The notes beneath the pieces are model-generated. The model was not told the DNA's origin. It searched no databases and saw only the letters and a program-made list of their open reading frames with translations. A stretch of DNA of 64,000 bases from Labrys sedimenti (GTDB taxonomy: Bacteria > Pseudomonadota > Alphaproteobacteria > Rhizobiales > Labraceae), in contig NZ_JAXOUF010000004.1 of assembly GCF_034424805.1 (NCBI RefSeq), positions 310,001-374,000 on the forward strand, read 5' to 3'. This document shows positions 16,588 through 25,460 of the stretch, piece after piece. Position numbers and translations under genes: made by a program. Numbering within the stretch: the stretch's first letter is position 1; every line of letters begins with the position of its first letter.

Positions 16588-17667
16588 CTACTGATATTCG
16601 AGCCGCCGCAGCATTCGCTGCACGGAGGCGCTATCGGGCCTTCGGCGCGCAAGCGAGCTGCCGCCGCGTTTATATTTGGTCAGCCGGCCTGCCAGGAAAG
16701 CGAGAAATGCGATGATGATCGCATCGTCGACATATCCGTAGAAGGCGGAATCGGGGATCAGGTCATTGGGCATCAGGCTGTAGGAAACGGCCGCGATACC
16801 GAGCAGCACCGGTGCCACAAAGCGGACAAGATGGTCGTTCTTCCACCGTCGCCTGCGCTTCCTGGCGATCCGCACCCGGGATGACCGGCTCCCAGCCAGG
16901 TTCTTCGGCCGTGCCGGCGCATCGCCGGACAGGATGTCGCGCCCCTGCTCCCTGAGCATCTGGAAATAGGGATCGTCGGCGGACTCGGGATAGAAATCCA
17001 GCAGTTCGAGAATGCCCCTCACCGTTTCGTGGTCGAGACCATTGCCGCGGCCGCGAACCCCGACATTGAGGCGGCTGGCCGCCTTGCCCTGTACGGCTTG
17101 AACTGCCTGCCTGATCTGGTCATCGGAGACGGCGGCCTGTGCGAAGTTCAGCACCTCCTTGGTGATCTCGACAGGACCCTCGATCAGTTCTTCATAGGTA
17201 ATCAGCAATCTGTTCGGGGCATTGCGCCAGCTGACATAGAAGTTCAGGTACCAGGGAATGGCGAGGCGAGCGATCATGCGATCCAGGGTCGCGTCGTCCA
17301 GATGCGCATGTTCCGGTCTCAGCCAGATCATCGGCCACAGATTTCCCTCGCGCCGGATGTGATCGCGCAGGCTGACGACGCAATCGAAGAGGCTCCGAAC
17401 CAAAACGATGGGGGTGATGCCATAGTCCTGGCACATCTCCTCGGTCCAGCGATGGTTTCGGATGTGCAGCTGGGCGACATAGTCCTGATCATCGATCTGT
17501 TGCAGATAGAATTCGTCGAGCTCCTGCTCCCTGCGTCCGGCGGCCGGAAGCGGAACGGCTCGCTTGAAGTCTCCGATTTCGCTGATGATGTCCGAAAGGA
17601 AGGTCGATCCGGACTTCGGCATGCAAGCCAGAAGGATGTGAGTGCGCCGCTTTCCGTTTTCGGTCAT
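16588..17667 (-). CDS. Sulfotransferase with C-terminal DUF1232 (YkvA-like) segment
   Basis: A 359-residue protein in two parts. Residues about 1-240 are a sulfotransferase: CMPKSGSTFLSDII is the 5'-phosphosulfate loop for PAPS, and VLVRSLFDCVVSLRDH matches the 3'-phosphate site. After a very basic linker (ARKRRRRWKND, about 275) comes a hydrophobic segment with SLMPNDLIPDSAFYGYVDDA, the signature of DUF1232 membrane proteins. The fusion would tie sulfation to the membrane. The ATG at 17667 starts just ahead of the PAPS loop; the frame could begin at 17748, but that part overlaps IS debris. Neighbouring glycosyltransferase genes suggest sulfation of a surface glycan or lipid. The acceptor is unknown. 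Confidence 0.75.
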   Translation of the reverse strand: MTENGKRRTHILLACMPKSGSTFLSDIISEIGDFKRAVPLPAAGRREQELDEFYLQQIDDQDYVAQLHIRNHRWTEEMCQDYGITPIVLVRSLFDCVVSLRDHIRREGNLWPMIWLRPEHAHLDDATLDRMIARLAIPWYLNFYVSWRNAPNRLLITYEELIEGPVEITKEVLNFAQAAVSDDQIRQAVQAVQGKAASRLNVGVRGRGNGLDHETVRGILELLDFYPESADDPYFQMLREQGRDILSGDAPARPKNLAGSRSSRVRIARKRRRRWKNDHLVRFVAPVLLGIAAVSYSLMPNDLIPDSAFYGYVDDAIIIAFLAFLAGRLTKYKRGGSSLARRRPDSASVQRMLRRLEYQ

Positions 17668-17737
17668 CGTCTCTCGCAGTTGGCATATTTGGTCGTTTGA
17701 AGGGGACTGAGGTGCGAATGCCGGATCCCGGCCGGAC

Positions 17738-18229
17738 TCAGCCGACATCCGGCTTGTTCACGACCACCTTTGACCCGACCGGAAATTCCAAGCGCTCTCC
17801 GGCAAAGGGGGACGCAGATTGCCGGCGCCATCTGGAGACAGGCGCAAACAGGCGCGCCCTGATATGTTCGCCATCGACCGAAAGGTCCTTCGGCACGGGC
17901 CCCGCCGCGGCCAGCCCGGCAAAAATCCGGTGCCAGACATGCCGTTGCGACCAACGATGGAAACGATTGTAGATCGTGCTCGGCCGGCCATAGACAGACG
18001 GCACGTCGCACCATCGACAGCCCGTCCTCAGGACATGGAGTATACCCGAGATCACCCTACGGTCGTCGACACGGGGTTTTCCGGCCTCCCCGTACGGAAG
18101 ATGCGGCTCAAGAGCCCCCCCATGCTTCATCTGACAGCCAATAGAGGCTCTCCGCCATATCACGTCCTCTCGAGATTCACTCCGGCCCAGGCATATGAGT
18201 ACGCGCACCAGGCAGAGCCGCCTTCGCAA
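17738..18229 (-). pseudogene. IS5-family transposase remnant
   Basis: The minus-strand frame contains a recognisable IS5/IS1031-group N-terminal region (roughly 18110 down to 17830): LEPHLPYGEAGKPRVDDRR, ILHVLRTGCRWCDVP, YNRFHRWSQRHVW and LSVDGEHIRA. It lacks the usual N-terminal residues and stops shortly after the SRWRR segment; the DDE catalytic core is absent. It is therefore a decayed insertion broken at both ends, between the sulfotransferase gene and an AT-rich stretch. No terminal inverted repeats could be identified with confidence. Confidence 0.8.
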
Positions 18230-18239
18230 AATGCGCGGA

Positions 18240-18415
18240 TTAACTTTCCAATAATCGCCCCTATAAAATTAATTGCTTTTAGGATCGTATATTTATTAAA
18301 GATAATTGATAAATAATATTGAACTACAATTACTATATATTGACATATATTTGCTATAATAAATATTCAAAATTATTTACTTACAATTCAAGATATTAAG
18401 AAATATTACGGAATA
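18240..18415. other. AT-rich island beside the IS remnant
   Basis: About 175 bp of strongly AT-rich DNA (many TATATTTA-like runs) in an otherwise GC-rich region. No gene is visible. It abuts the transposase remnant and precedes the 3' end of the glycosyltransferase-like gene. It could be acquired DNA, a silencing-protein binding site, or a leftover from the insertion. Confidence 0.6.
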
Positions 18416-18512
18416 GCGAGGTCGATCCGAGTCATGCCTGGAGCGACCTTCCATGGTTGCGGAAAGCGGCCATTTCTGCCCGGTAATCGATGCTCGATTT
18501 TCCGGCAGGCGT

Positions 18513-19442
18513 TCAGTTGGGGAACACTCTGCGTCCAGGGTTGGCTGGCCGCCCGGTCATTCTGCGCAACAACTGGTCGAGAGCGGCAAAGCCGTCCCCG
18601 ACCATGTCAAGCGGACCTCTTGGATAATGCCACCACAGCCAGACTGCGGTCCGCCTGGCGAACGAGCCTTTGCTGGCCACCCCATCGTTCCCCCAGGCCC
18701 GCATGATCAGGCGAGCCCGCTTGCGTGGGCTTCCGCAGGCATACTGGCTCGTTCGATTGTCTGCGACGAGGAGCCCTCCCTGCTCCCCAGCGCGAAATGT
18801 CCGGCTCTGCATCCAGCGCCCCGGCGGCCAGGCGGCGCCGAAGCGATCGACGACGAAAGGCGTGAGGCCCCGCGCCATGACCTGCCTGGTCATCCCATTT
18901 GGACCAGCCTCGAACAGGTGATCGTCCAGGACCGTCCTGGGATCGCCGAGGGCGAATGCGTTGAACAGCACGGTCCGGACCATGAAGGCATTGCTGCGGA
19001 TCGCCATGTTGGGAAAGGGCTGGTCCCAGGCCGCTTCATGGGAGCCGGTGGCACCGACCAAGCCACAATCGGCATTGCGATCGAACACTCCGACATAATG
19101 CGCGAGCCAATTGGCGGCGAGGACCCGGCTCCACGAATTGAAAACCAGGATGAACTCGGTGCCGCAGCTTTCCGAAACCTCCCGATAGATCGAGACGGGC
19201 GTGCGTTCGTCGGTAAAGTGCATCACCTTGGCGGAGGCGCAGGGCAAAGCCGCGAGGTCGGGCTGGTGCGGAAGCCGGTCGCCGATGGCATACCCCTTGG
19301 CGGCAAAGACGAAATCATACTCTGCGCCAGCCGGAAAGCGCCTGATGCTGCGAAAGAAGGCGCTGGCGTAACGAAGATCGTTCCCGTGTCGCCAAAGATA
19401 CAGGACGGTAATGCGGGGCACGAAGTCCTCATTGTGAGACAC
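18513..19442 (-). CDS. Glycosyltransferase-like hypothetical protein
   Basis: A 309-residue protein without signal peptide or membrane segment. The first strand ITVLYLWRHGNDLRYASAFF and the segment ILVFNSWSRVLAANWLAHY resemble GT-A-type glycosyltransferases, and LDDHLFEAG could supply the acidic residues, but no classic DxD motif is clear. The start is a GTG at 19442 with a GGGAG ribosome site. It lies 45 bp from the histidine kinase gene on the same strand and belongs by content with the surface-glycan genes to its left. The function is not established. Confidence 0.55.
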   Translation of the reverse strand: MSHNEDFVPRITVLYLWRHGNDLRYASAFFRSIRRFPAGAEYDFVFAAKGYAIGDRLPHQPDLAALPCASAKVMHFTDERTPVSIYREVSESCGTEFILVFNSWSRVLAANWLAHYVGVFDRNADCGLVGATGSHEAAWDQPFPNMAIRSNAFMVRTVLFNAFALGDPRTVLDDHLFEAGPNGMTRQVMARGLTPFVVDRFGAAWPPGRWMQSRTFRAGEQGGLLVADNRTSQYACGSPRKRARLIMRAWGNDGVASKGSFARRTAVWLWWHYPRGPLDMVGDGFAALDQLLRRMTGRPANPGRRVFPN

Positions 19443-19486
19443 GCGATGCGAAGCTCCCGAAGCCCGCTGCGCGAGCGCATGACGGT

Positions 19487-20839
19487 TCAGCGCGGATGAT
19501 CGAGTGCGCCGGCGGACAGGAAGAGCTTGACCTTGAGGCCATGCGGAACACGGTCTGCGAGGACGATGTCGCCGCCGTGCCGCCGCACGATATCCCTGGC
19601 TATCGACAATCCCAGCCCGAAACCCCCGCCGTCCTGCGTGCGGGCAGCATCAGCTTTAAAAAAAGGCTCGAACACCCGCTCGCGCAGATCGGCGGGAATG
19701 CCTGGCCCGTCGTCGTCGATCTCGATCTGGGCCTGAGGCTGGGGCTGACGGTCGATGAGCGTGACGGTCACCACACCGCCATGCTTGACGCCATTCTCGA
19801 CGATGTTGGTGATAGCTCGGGTCAGTTCCCTGGGCCTCGCGCTCCAGGTCAGCTTTGCGGGGCCCTGATAGGTCACCGCATGACCCACGTCGACGAACTG
19901 GGAACATATCGTCTGGAGCAGGCTCGGCAGGTCGATCCGCGACATCGCCTCGAACCGGCCATCCTCGCGCAGATAGTCCAGCGTCTCGTTGAGCATGTGC
20001 TCGACATTGGCAAGGTCGGTCAGCATCCCCTCGCGGAGCCTGTCTTCCGGCACACGCTCGGCACGGAGCCGGAGCCTGGTGAGCGGTGTCCTCAAATCAT
20101 GGCTGATGGCGGCCAGCATGCGCGTGCGATCGTCCAGCAGGGCCTTGATACGGGTACGCATATCGTTGAGGGCTTCGGTGACCTGCACGATCTCGCGGGG
20201 GCCTCCGCCGAGAATGGGTTGCACATCCTGCGGGGAACGACCGAAGGACTGGGCCGCCGCTGCGACGGCCGCCAATGGCGCGGTGATCGAGCGCACCGCA
20301 TAGACGGACAGCAGCATCACGAAGATCAGCACGATCGAGAGAACCAGGGCCGTCGGCGTCAGGAACAGGGGCCAAGGCGCCGCGCCGATCGCGGCGTCGA
20401 AGACCAGGGCATGGGCCGCGTCGAGCCGCACCGCGATCTGCTGCGAAGGTCCGGGCGCGTAGCGCCGCCCTTCGAGGACCTCGATGCCATTTCCCGACCG
20501 GACGTGCCGCAAGACCGGGCTGCTCCATAGAGACCAGTGGGCACTCTCCGGCGCGGACGCCAGATCCGACAGGGGTACCCGCTCCACCTGCACGCCCGCG
20601 TTACGGATGGCGGCCAGGACGATGTCTGCTTCCGCTGGTGTTCCCGCCGCCTTGATGAACTGGGTGACCCGCACGATGCGCGAGGCCACCGCTGGCGGAG
20701 AATCGTCCGGCGGTGGCGCGCTGAACAGCAGGAGCGCGAGGACGATGTTGATGATCGTGCCCAGCAGCACCGAAACCACGACGAGACCGGTGACCTGCGT
20801 CGTGATGCTGCGCGGGACCAGACGTTCCCAGGCTTGCAT
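19487..20839 (-). CDS. Sensor histidine kinase (EnvZ/OmpR-type)
   Basis: A 450-residue membrane kinase. Transmembrane segments lie at about residues 15-40 and 158-180, enclosing a periplasmic sensor of about 115 residues; a HAMP domain follows. The H-box is AISHDLRTPLTRLRLR (His about 247), with N-box ITNIVENGVKHGG and G-boxes DDDGPGIP and GGGFGLGLSI. Its ATG overlaps the stop codon of the response-regulator gene, so the pair is translated together. Divergent from macAB and the RND genes, it probably senses an envelope or drug signal that controls this efflux locus, a role inferred only from position. Confidence 0.92.
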   Translation of the reverse strand: MQAWERLVPRSITTQVTGLVVVSVLLGTIINIVLALLLFSAPPPDDSPPAVASRIVRVTQFIKAAGTPAEADIVLAAIRNAGVQVERVPLSDLASAPESAHWSLWSSPVLRHVRSGNGIEVLEGRRYAPGPSQQIAVRLDAAHALVFDAAIGAAPWPLFLTPTALVLSIVLIFVMLLSVYAVRSITAPLAAVAAAAQSFGRSPQDVQPILGGGPREIVQVTEALNDMRTRIKALLDDRTRMLAAISHDLRTPLTRLRLRAERVPEDRLREGMLTDLANVEHMLNETLDYLREDGRFEAMSRIDLPSLLQTICSQFVDVGHAVTYQGPAKLTWSARPRELTRAITNIVENGVKHGGVVTVTLIDRQPQPQAQIEIDDDGPGIPADLRERVFEPFFKADAARTQDGGGFGLGLSIARDIVRRHGGDIVLADRVPHGLKVKLFLSAGALDHPR

Positions 20840-21600
20840 CAGTCCGGCCCGACGGCAGGCGTGAAGACGTAGCCGCCCAGCCGCACGGTCTTGATCATCA
20901 GGGGATCACGCGGATCCGCCTCGATCTTCTGGCGGATGCGGCTGATATGCACGTCGATACTGCGTTCGATCGGCCCGACCGAACCGCCATGGACGAGTTC
21001 GAGAAGATGCTCGCGCGACAGGACCTGGCCGGGATGGCGGCAGAAGGCGAGAAGCAGGTCGAACTCGACGCTGGTCAACGAGATGCGCACGCCCGCCGGA
21101 TCATAGAGTTCCCGGGCCGTTGGATCGACACGCCAGCCGGCAAAGCACAGGCCGCGTTCGCGCGAAGGCCCTGTTTGCGCGGTGGCCGCCGCCCGGCGCA
21201 GGAGGGCCCGGATGCGGGCGACCAGTTCGCGCGAATTGAAGGGCTTGGAGACATAGTCGTCGGCACCGATCTCCAGGCCGACGATACGGTCGATCTGGTC
21301 GCTGCGCGCCGTGACCATGATGATCGGGATGGCGGATACGGCCCGCAGCCGCCGGCAGACGCTGAGGCCATCCTCGCCCGGCAGCATCAAATCGAGCACC
21401 ACGAGTTCGACGCCGCCGCGCTCGAGCACCCTGTCCATCTCCGCCGCCGAGCCGACGCAGGAGGCGGCGAAACCGTTCTCCTCCAGCACGTCTGCAAGCA
21501 GACGGGCAATCTCGACGTCGTCCTCGACGCAAAGTATGTGCGGCCTCGCCATCGGCGCGGTCTGGGAAACGGAAGAAATGAAAGTCTGTTCGGCTGGCAT
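20839..21600 (-). CDS. OmpR/PhoB-family response regulator
   Basis: A 253-residue regulator: receiver domain (about residues 20-130) with acidic pocket CVEDD, phospho-acceptor in VVLDLMLPGEDG (about 70), switch Thr in MVTARSD and the Lys in SKPFNSREL; then a winged-helix DNA-binding domain (about 155-248) ending in the typical IRQKIEADPRDPLMIKTVRLGGY. The ATG at 21600 is used; MARPHIL about 16 residues later is an alternative start. It is divergent from macA across 21601-21929, which should hold the promoters of both units; part of that spacer is AT-rich, but no operator was recognised. Confidence 0.93.
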   Translation of the reverse strand: MPAEQTFISSVSQTAPMARPHILCVEDDVEIARLLADVLEENGFAASCVGSAAEMDRVLERGGVELVVLDLMLPGEDGLSVCRRLRAVSAIPIIMVTARSDQIDRIVGLEIGADDYVSKPFNSRELVARIRALLRRAAATAQTGPSRERGLCFAGWRVDPTARELYDPAGVRISLTSVEFDLLLAFCRHPGQVLSREHLLELVHGGSVGPIERSIDVHISRIRQKIEADPRDPLMIKTVRLGGYVFTPAVGPD

Positions 21601-21929
21601 GGTGCCATCTTAGCGTCGAGCTGCCTGAGCGGCAGCGGCCTTATTATAATTTTTTGTTGCGCCCCGCACAGCTGCCGCCTGAGCAAGGCAACAATTCGTA
21701 ACATGACTTAATCCCAGCCCCCAGGGACAAGGACTATCCTGGCTTCCCATCGAGCGGCGGCATGATGCCAGCGCCGCCTCGGCAGGAGCCACTCTTTTCC
21801 AGATGAATTCATCTGCACGAACAGCCCAGCGTCCGAGACTGCATGGCGATTGTCGCATACGTGCCCAAAGCCGTCAGCGCGGCAAGCGCCTGGCAACCAA
21901 ACCGGCAGCCTTGCCCGAAGATCGCGATC

Positions 21930-23273
21930 ATGCCCAGGACTGAGAGTACCGCCGCCCTGCGCGATGCCCTTCCGGGCAAGCGTGAGCACGGATCCGAAGC
22001 CACTCGGCCCGGCGCCGAGACGCTGCACGCCCGATCGCCAAGTCCTGCTCCGCCGCGCGGCGGGCACTGGCGGCGACGGATTGCAAGCCTGATCATGATA
22101 GCGAGCGCCGCCACGCTGCTCGGCTGGCTTGCCAGGACGCAGCTATCACCCGCCCCCGCGGCCGACCTGATCACCGCACCGGCCGTGCTCGGCAATATCG
22201 AAGAAAGCGTGGTGGCAACCGGCACGCTCAAGCCGGTCAGGCTCATCGCCGTCGGCGCCCAGGTCTCCGGCCGGATCACCGCCCTCAAGGTCACCGTCGG
22301 ACAGAAGGTTCGGGCCGGGGAACTCATTGCCGAGATCGACGCCCTGACCAAGGAGAACGACCTGCGTTCCGCCCAGGCCACGCTCGACAATGTCCGGGCC
22401 CAGCGCGACGAGAAGGTAGCAACCCTGGCACGGAACGAGGCCTCGCTCGCCAGGCAGAAGCTGACCTTCGCTCAGAATGCCTCCTCGCGCGCGGACTATG
22501 ATTCCGCCGTGGCCGACGTGAAGGCGACACAGGCCCAGATTGCCCAGCTCGATGCCCAGATCATCGAAGCCGAGGTCTCGGTCTCAACCGCCAAGGTCAA
22601 TCTCGGCTATACGAGGATCACGGCTCCGATCAATGCCACCGTGCTCGCGGTCGGCGTCCAGGAGGGCCAGACAGTCAATGCCACCCAGTCGGCGCCGACG
22701 CTCGTGGTGCTCGGCGATCTCGACACCATGACGATCCGGGCGCAGATCTCGGAGGCCGACGTGGTCAAGGTCCGTCCGGGCCAGCAGGTCTATTTCACCA
22801 TTCTGGGCGCCCCGGAGCACCGCCTGCACGCAACCCTGCGCTCGATCGAGCCCGCGCCGGAATCCGTCAAGACCGACAGCAGTTTTTCGACCGACAGCAC
22901 TTCCACGAGCAGTTCGTCCTCTTCCAGTTCATCGGAAGCCATCTACTACAACGGCGTCTTCGACGTGCCCAACGCCGACGGCCAACTGAAGACCTACATG
23001 ACGGCCGAGGTGCATATCCTGCTCCGCGAGGCCCAGAACGTCCTCACCGTCCCGGCAGCTGCCCTCGGCGGACCGGAGGCGGACGGCTCCTTCAGCCTAC
23101 GGGTCGTCGAGGCCGACGGCACCGTGGCGCGCCGGCTGGTCAAGCGAGGGCTCGACAACAAGATCACCGCCGAGATTCGAGAAGGTCTGCAGGCGGGCGA
23201 GCGCGTGGTGATCGGCGAGACGGGGACCGTCGCCACCAAGACGATGGCCGGACCTCCACCGGGAGGCATGTGA
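21930..23273 (+). CDS. macA: MacA-like periplasmic adaptor (HlyD family)
   Basis: A 447-residue membrane-fusion protein, anchored by one N-terminal membrane segment (about residues 50-70, after a basic GHWRRRIAS). It has a lipoyl half-motif (VGAQVSGRITALKVTVGQKV), a coiled-coil hairpin (about 130-205), the second lipoyl half (TRITAPINATVLAVGVQEG) and a beta-barrel. Between barrel strands lies a run of mostly Ser and Thr (about residues 315-335), where MacA proteins vary. The ATG at 21930 is preferred; the open frame starts at 21843. Two bases separate its stop from macB. It links MacB to an outer-membrane channel, possibly the NodT-type protein encoded at 29845. Confidence 0.88.
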   Translation: MPRTESTAALRDALPGKREHGSEATRPGAETLHARSPSPAPPRGGHWRRRIASLIMIASAATLLGWLARTQLSPAPAADLITAPAVLGNIEESVVATGTLKPVRLIAVGAQVSGRITALKVTVGQKVRAGELIAEIDALTKENDLRSAQATLDNVRAQRDEKVATLARNEASLARQKLTFAQNASSRADYDSAVADVKATQAQIAQLDAQIIEAEVSVSTAKVNLGYTRITAPINATVLAVGVQEGQTVNATQSAPTLVVLGDLDTMTIRAQISEADVVKVRPGQQVYFTILGAPEHRLHATLRSIEPAPESVKTDSSFSTDSTSTSSSSSSSSSEAIYYNGVFDVPNADGQLKTYMTAEVHILLREAQNVLTVPAAALGGPEADGSFSLRVVEADGTVARRLVKRGLDNKITAEIREGLQAGERVVIGETGTVATKTMAGPPPGGM

Positions 23274-23275
23274 CC

Positions 23276-25246
23276 ATGGCATCGCCCCTGATCCTGCTTC
23301 AAGGGGTGCATCGCGCCTATCCTTCAGGCGAGGGATCGGTCGTGGCACTGCACGATGTCGACCTGTCGATCGCGGCCGGCGAGATGGTCGCCATCGTCGG
23401 CACTTCCGGTTCCGGCAAGTCGACGCTGCTCAATATCCTGGGCTGCCTCGACCGGCCAAGCGGCGGCAGCTACCGCGTCGCCGGCCGCGACACCGGCACG
23501 CTCACGGCGGACGAGCTTGCAGCGCTCAGGCGCGAATATTTCGGCTTCATCTTCCAGCGCTACCATTTGCTGGCGGAAATGACGGCGATCGGCAATGTCG
23601 AGATGCCGGCGATCTATACCGGCCTGCCGCCGTCGAGACGGCAGGTCCGCGCGCAAGCCCTGCTGCACCGCCTCGGCATGGCGGATCGTCTGGACCACCG
23701 CCCCACCCAACTCTCCGGCGGCCAGCAGCAGCGCGTCTCGATCGCCCGGGCCCTGATGAACGGCGCCGGCGTGATCTTCGCCGACGAGCCAACCGGCGCC
23801 CTCGACAGCACCAGCGGCGCGGAAGTGCTGCGCATCCTGGACGAACTCCACGCCGGCGGCCAGACCATCATCATCGTGACGCACGACATGGCGGTTGCCC
23901 GCCGCGCCGAGCGCATCATCGAGCTGCGAGACGGCGCGGTGGTCTCCGACCGGTCCAATCGGCGGGGACCGCAACCCGAACCGTCCACACCCGGCACCGG
24001 GGTCGGCGGCGCGGCCCGGGCGTCCACGCCGGCATGGCGCGTCCGGATCGACCAGTTCCGGGAAGCCTTCCGGATGGCGCTGCGGTCCATGAACGCCCAT
24101 CGCCTGCGGACGATCCTGACCATGCTCGGCATCATCATCGGCGTTGCTTCCGTCGTCGGCGTCGTCGCACTCGGGGCGGGCACGCAGCAAAAGGTCCTGG
24201 CCGACATCAACAGCCTCGGCACCAACACGCTGGAGGTGTTTCCCGGCAAGGATTTCGGCGACGTCCGCTCCGGCAAGATCACCACGCTGGTGCTCACCGA
24301 TGCCCAGGCGCTCGCCGGCCAACCCTATGTCGCCGCCGCCTCCCCCACGGTCTCGACCAGCAAGACCCTGCGCCTGGGTTCGGTCGAAGTTACGGCCCAG
24401 ATCAATGGCGTCGGCGAAGACTATTTCGCGGTGAAGGGTACCAAGCTTGCCGCAGGCGCCTTCTTCGACGCCGACAGTGTCCGCCGCATCGCCCAGGACG
24501 TGGTGATCGACGACAATACCCGCAAGGCGCTGTTCGCCGGGGCCTCAACCAGCCCGGTCGGACGCATCATCCTGGTGGGCCAGGTACCCTGCCGCATCGT
24601 CGGCCTGACGCGCCCGCAGCAAGGCGGGTTCGGCTCGAGCGCCAACCCGTCGGTCTACCTGCCCTATACGACGGTCCAGGCCCGCTTCCTGGGCACGACC
24701 TCCCTGCGCAGCATTTCCGTGCGCGTCGTCGACGAGGCACCAACAGATCGCGCCGAGCAGGCCGTCTCCTCCCTCCTCGCCGCCAGGCACAATGCCAAGG
24801 ACTTCTTCATTCTCAACACGGATGACATTCGTCGCACCATCACCAGCACCACGCAGGTCCTGACGCTCCTGGTGGCGGCGATCGCCGGCATCTCGTTGGT
24901 CGTCGGCGGCGTCGGCGTCACCAATATCATGCTGGTATCGGTATCCGAGCGTATCGCCGAAATCGGCGTGCGCATGGCCGTCGGGGCGCGCCGCAGCGAC
25001 ATCCTGCAGCAATTCCTGATCGAGGCCGTGCTGGTCTGCCTGATCGGCGGACTGACCGGCATCGGCCTGGCACTCGGCCTCGGGGCCGTATTCAACGCGG
25101 TCAGCACGACCTTCAGCCTGCACTATTCCCTCGCCTCCATCGCTATCGCCTTCCTGTCCTCGATGCTGATCGGCGTCGTCTTCGGCTACATGCCGGCGCG
25201 AAACGCCTCTCGCCTCGATCCCGCGACGGCGCTGGCCCGGGAATAG
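23276..25246 (+). CDS. macB: MacB-like ABC transporter (ATPase-permease fusion)
   Basis: A 656-residue protein: N-terminal ABC domain (about 1-230) with GTSGSGKSTLLN, LSGGQQQRVSIARALM and VIFADEPTGALD; a connecting segment; then a four-helix FtsX/MacB permease with a large periplasmic domain between helix 1 (about 285) and helices 2-4 (about 525-645). It drives tripartite export of macrolides, peptides or heme-like compounds through a MacA adaptor. The ATG at 23276 has GGGAGG at 23261-23266. It is translated just after macA. A 214-bp AT-rich gap follows before the RND adaptor gene. Confidence 0.92.
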   Translation: MASPLILLQGVHRAYPSGEGSVVALHDVDLSIAAGEMVAIVGTSGSGKSTLLNILGCLDRPSGGSYRVAGRDTGTLTADELAALRREYFGFIFQRYHLLAEMTAIGNVEMPAIYTGLPPSRRQVRAQALLHRLGMADRLDHRPTQLSGGQQQRVSIARALMNGAGVIFADEPTGALDSTSGAEVLRILDELHAGGQTIIIVTHDMAVARRAERIIELRDGAVVSDRSNRRGPQPEPSTPGTGVGGAARASTPAWRVRIDQFREAFRMALRSMNAHRLRTILTMLGIIIGVASVVGVVALGAGTQQKVLADINSLGTNTLEVFPGKDFGDVRSGKITTLVLTDAQALAGQPYVAAASPTVSTSKTLRLGSVEVTAQINGVGEDYFAVKGTKLAAGAFFDADSVRRIAQDVVIDDNTRKALFAGASTSPVGRIILVGQVPCRIVGLTRPQQGGFGSSANPSVYLPYTTVQARFLGTTSLRSISVRVVDEAPTDRAEQAVSSLLAARHNAKDFFILNTDDIRRTITSTTQVLTLLVAAIAGISLVVGGVGVTNIMLVSVSERIAEIGVRMAVGARRSDILQQFLIEAVLVCLIGGLTGIGLALGLGAVFNAVSTTFSLHYSLASIAIAFLSSMLIGVVFGYMPARNASRLDPATALARE

Positions 25247-25460
25247 ATCGAGGCCTCCCCTGCCCGCACAACTGCCGAACAATTCAGATCGACCGACAGC
25301 CTTTCCAGACCTTAATACGTATATTCTAGAAAGAAATTAGATGAATATATTGAAATTACATGAAAATAATTCCAAAAATTACAAATTCAATTTAGATATA
25401 TACTCAGAAATACATCGATCCGGCAGGACAGATAGACCTGGTCCGTGCTATCAAGACGCC

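Noticed and set aside
17738..17748. Upstream start (17748) for the sulfotransferase
   Set aside because: It would run through the end of the transposase remnant; the conserved domain begins just after the ATG at 17667.
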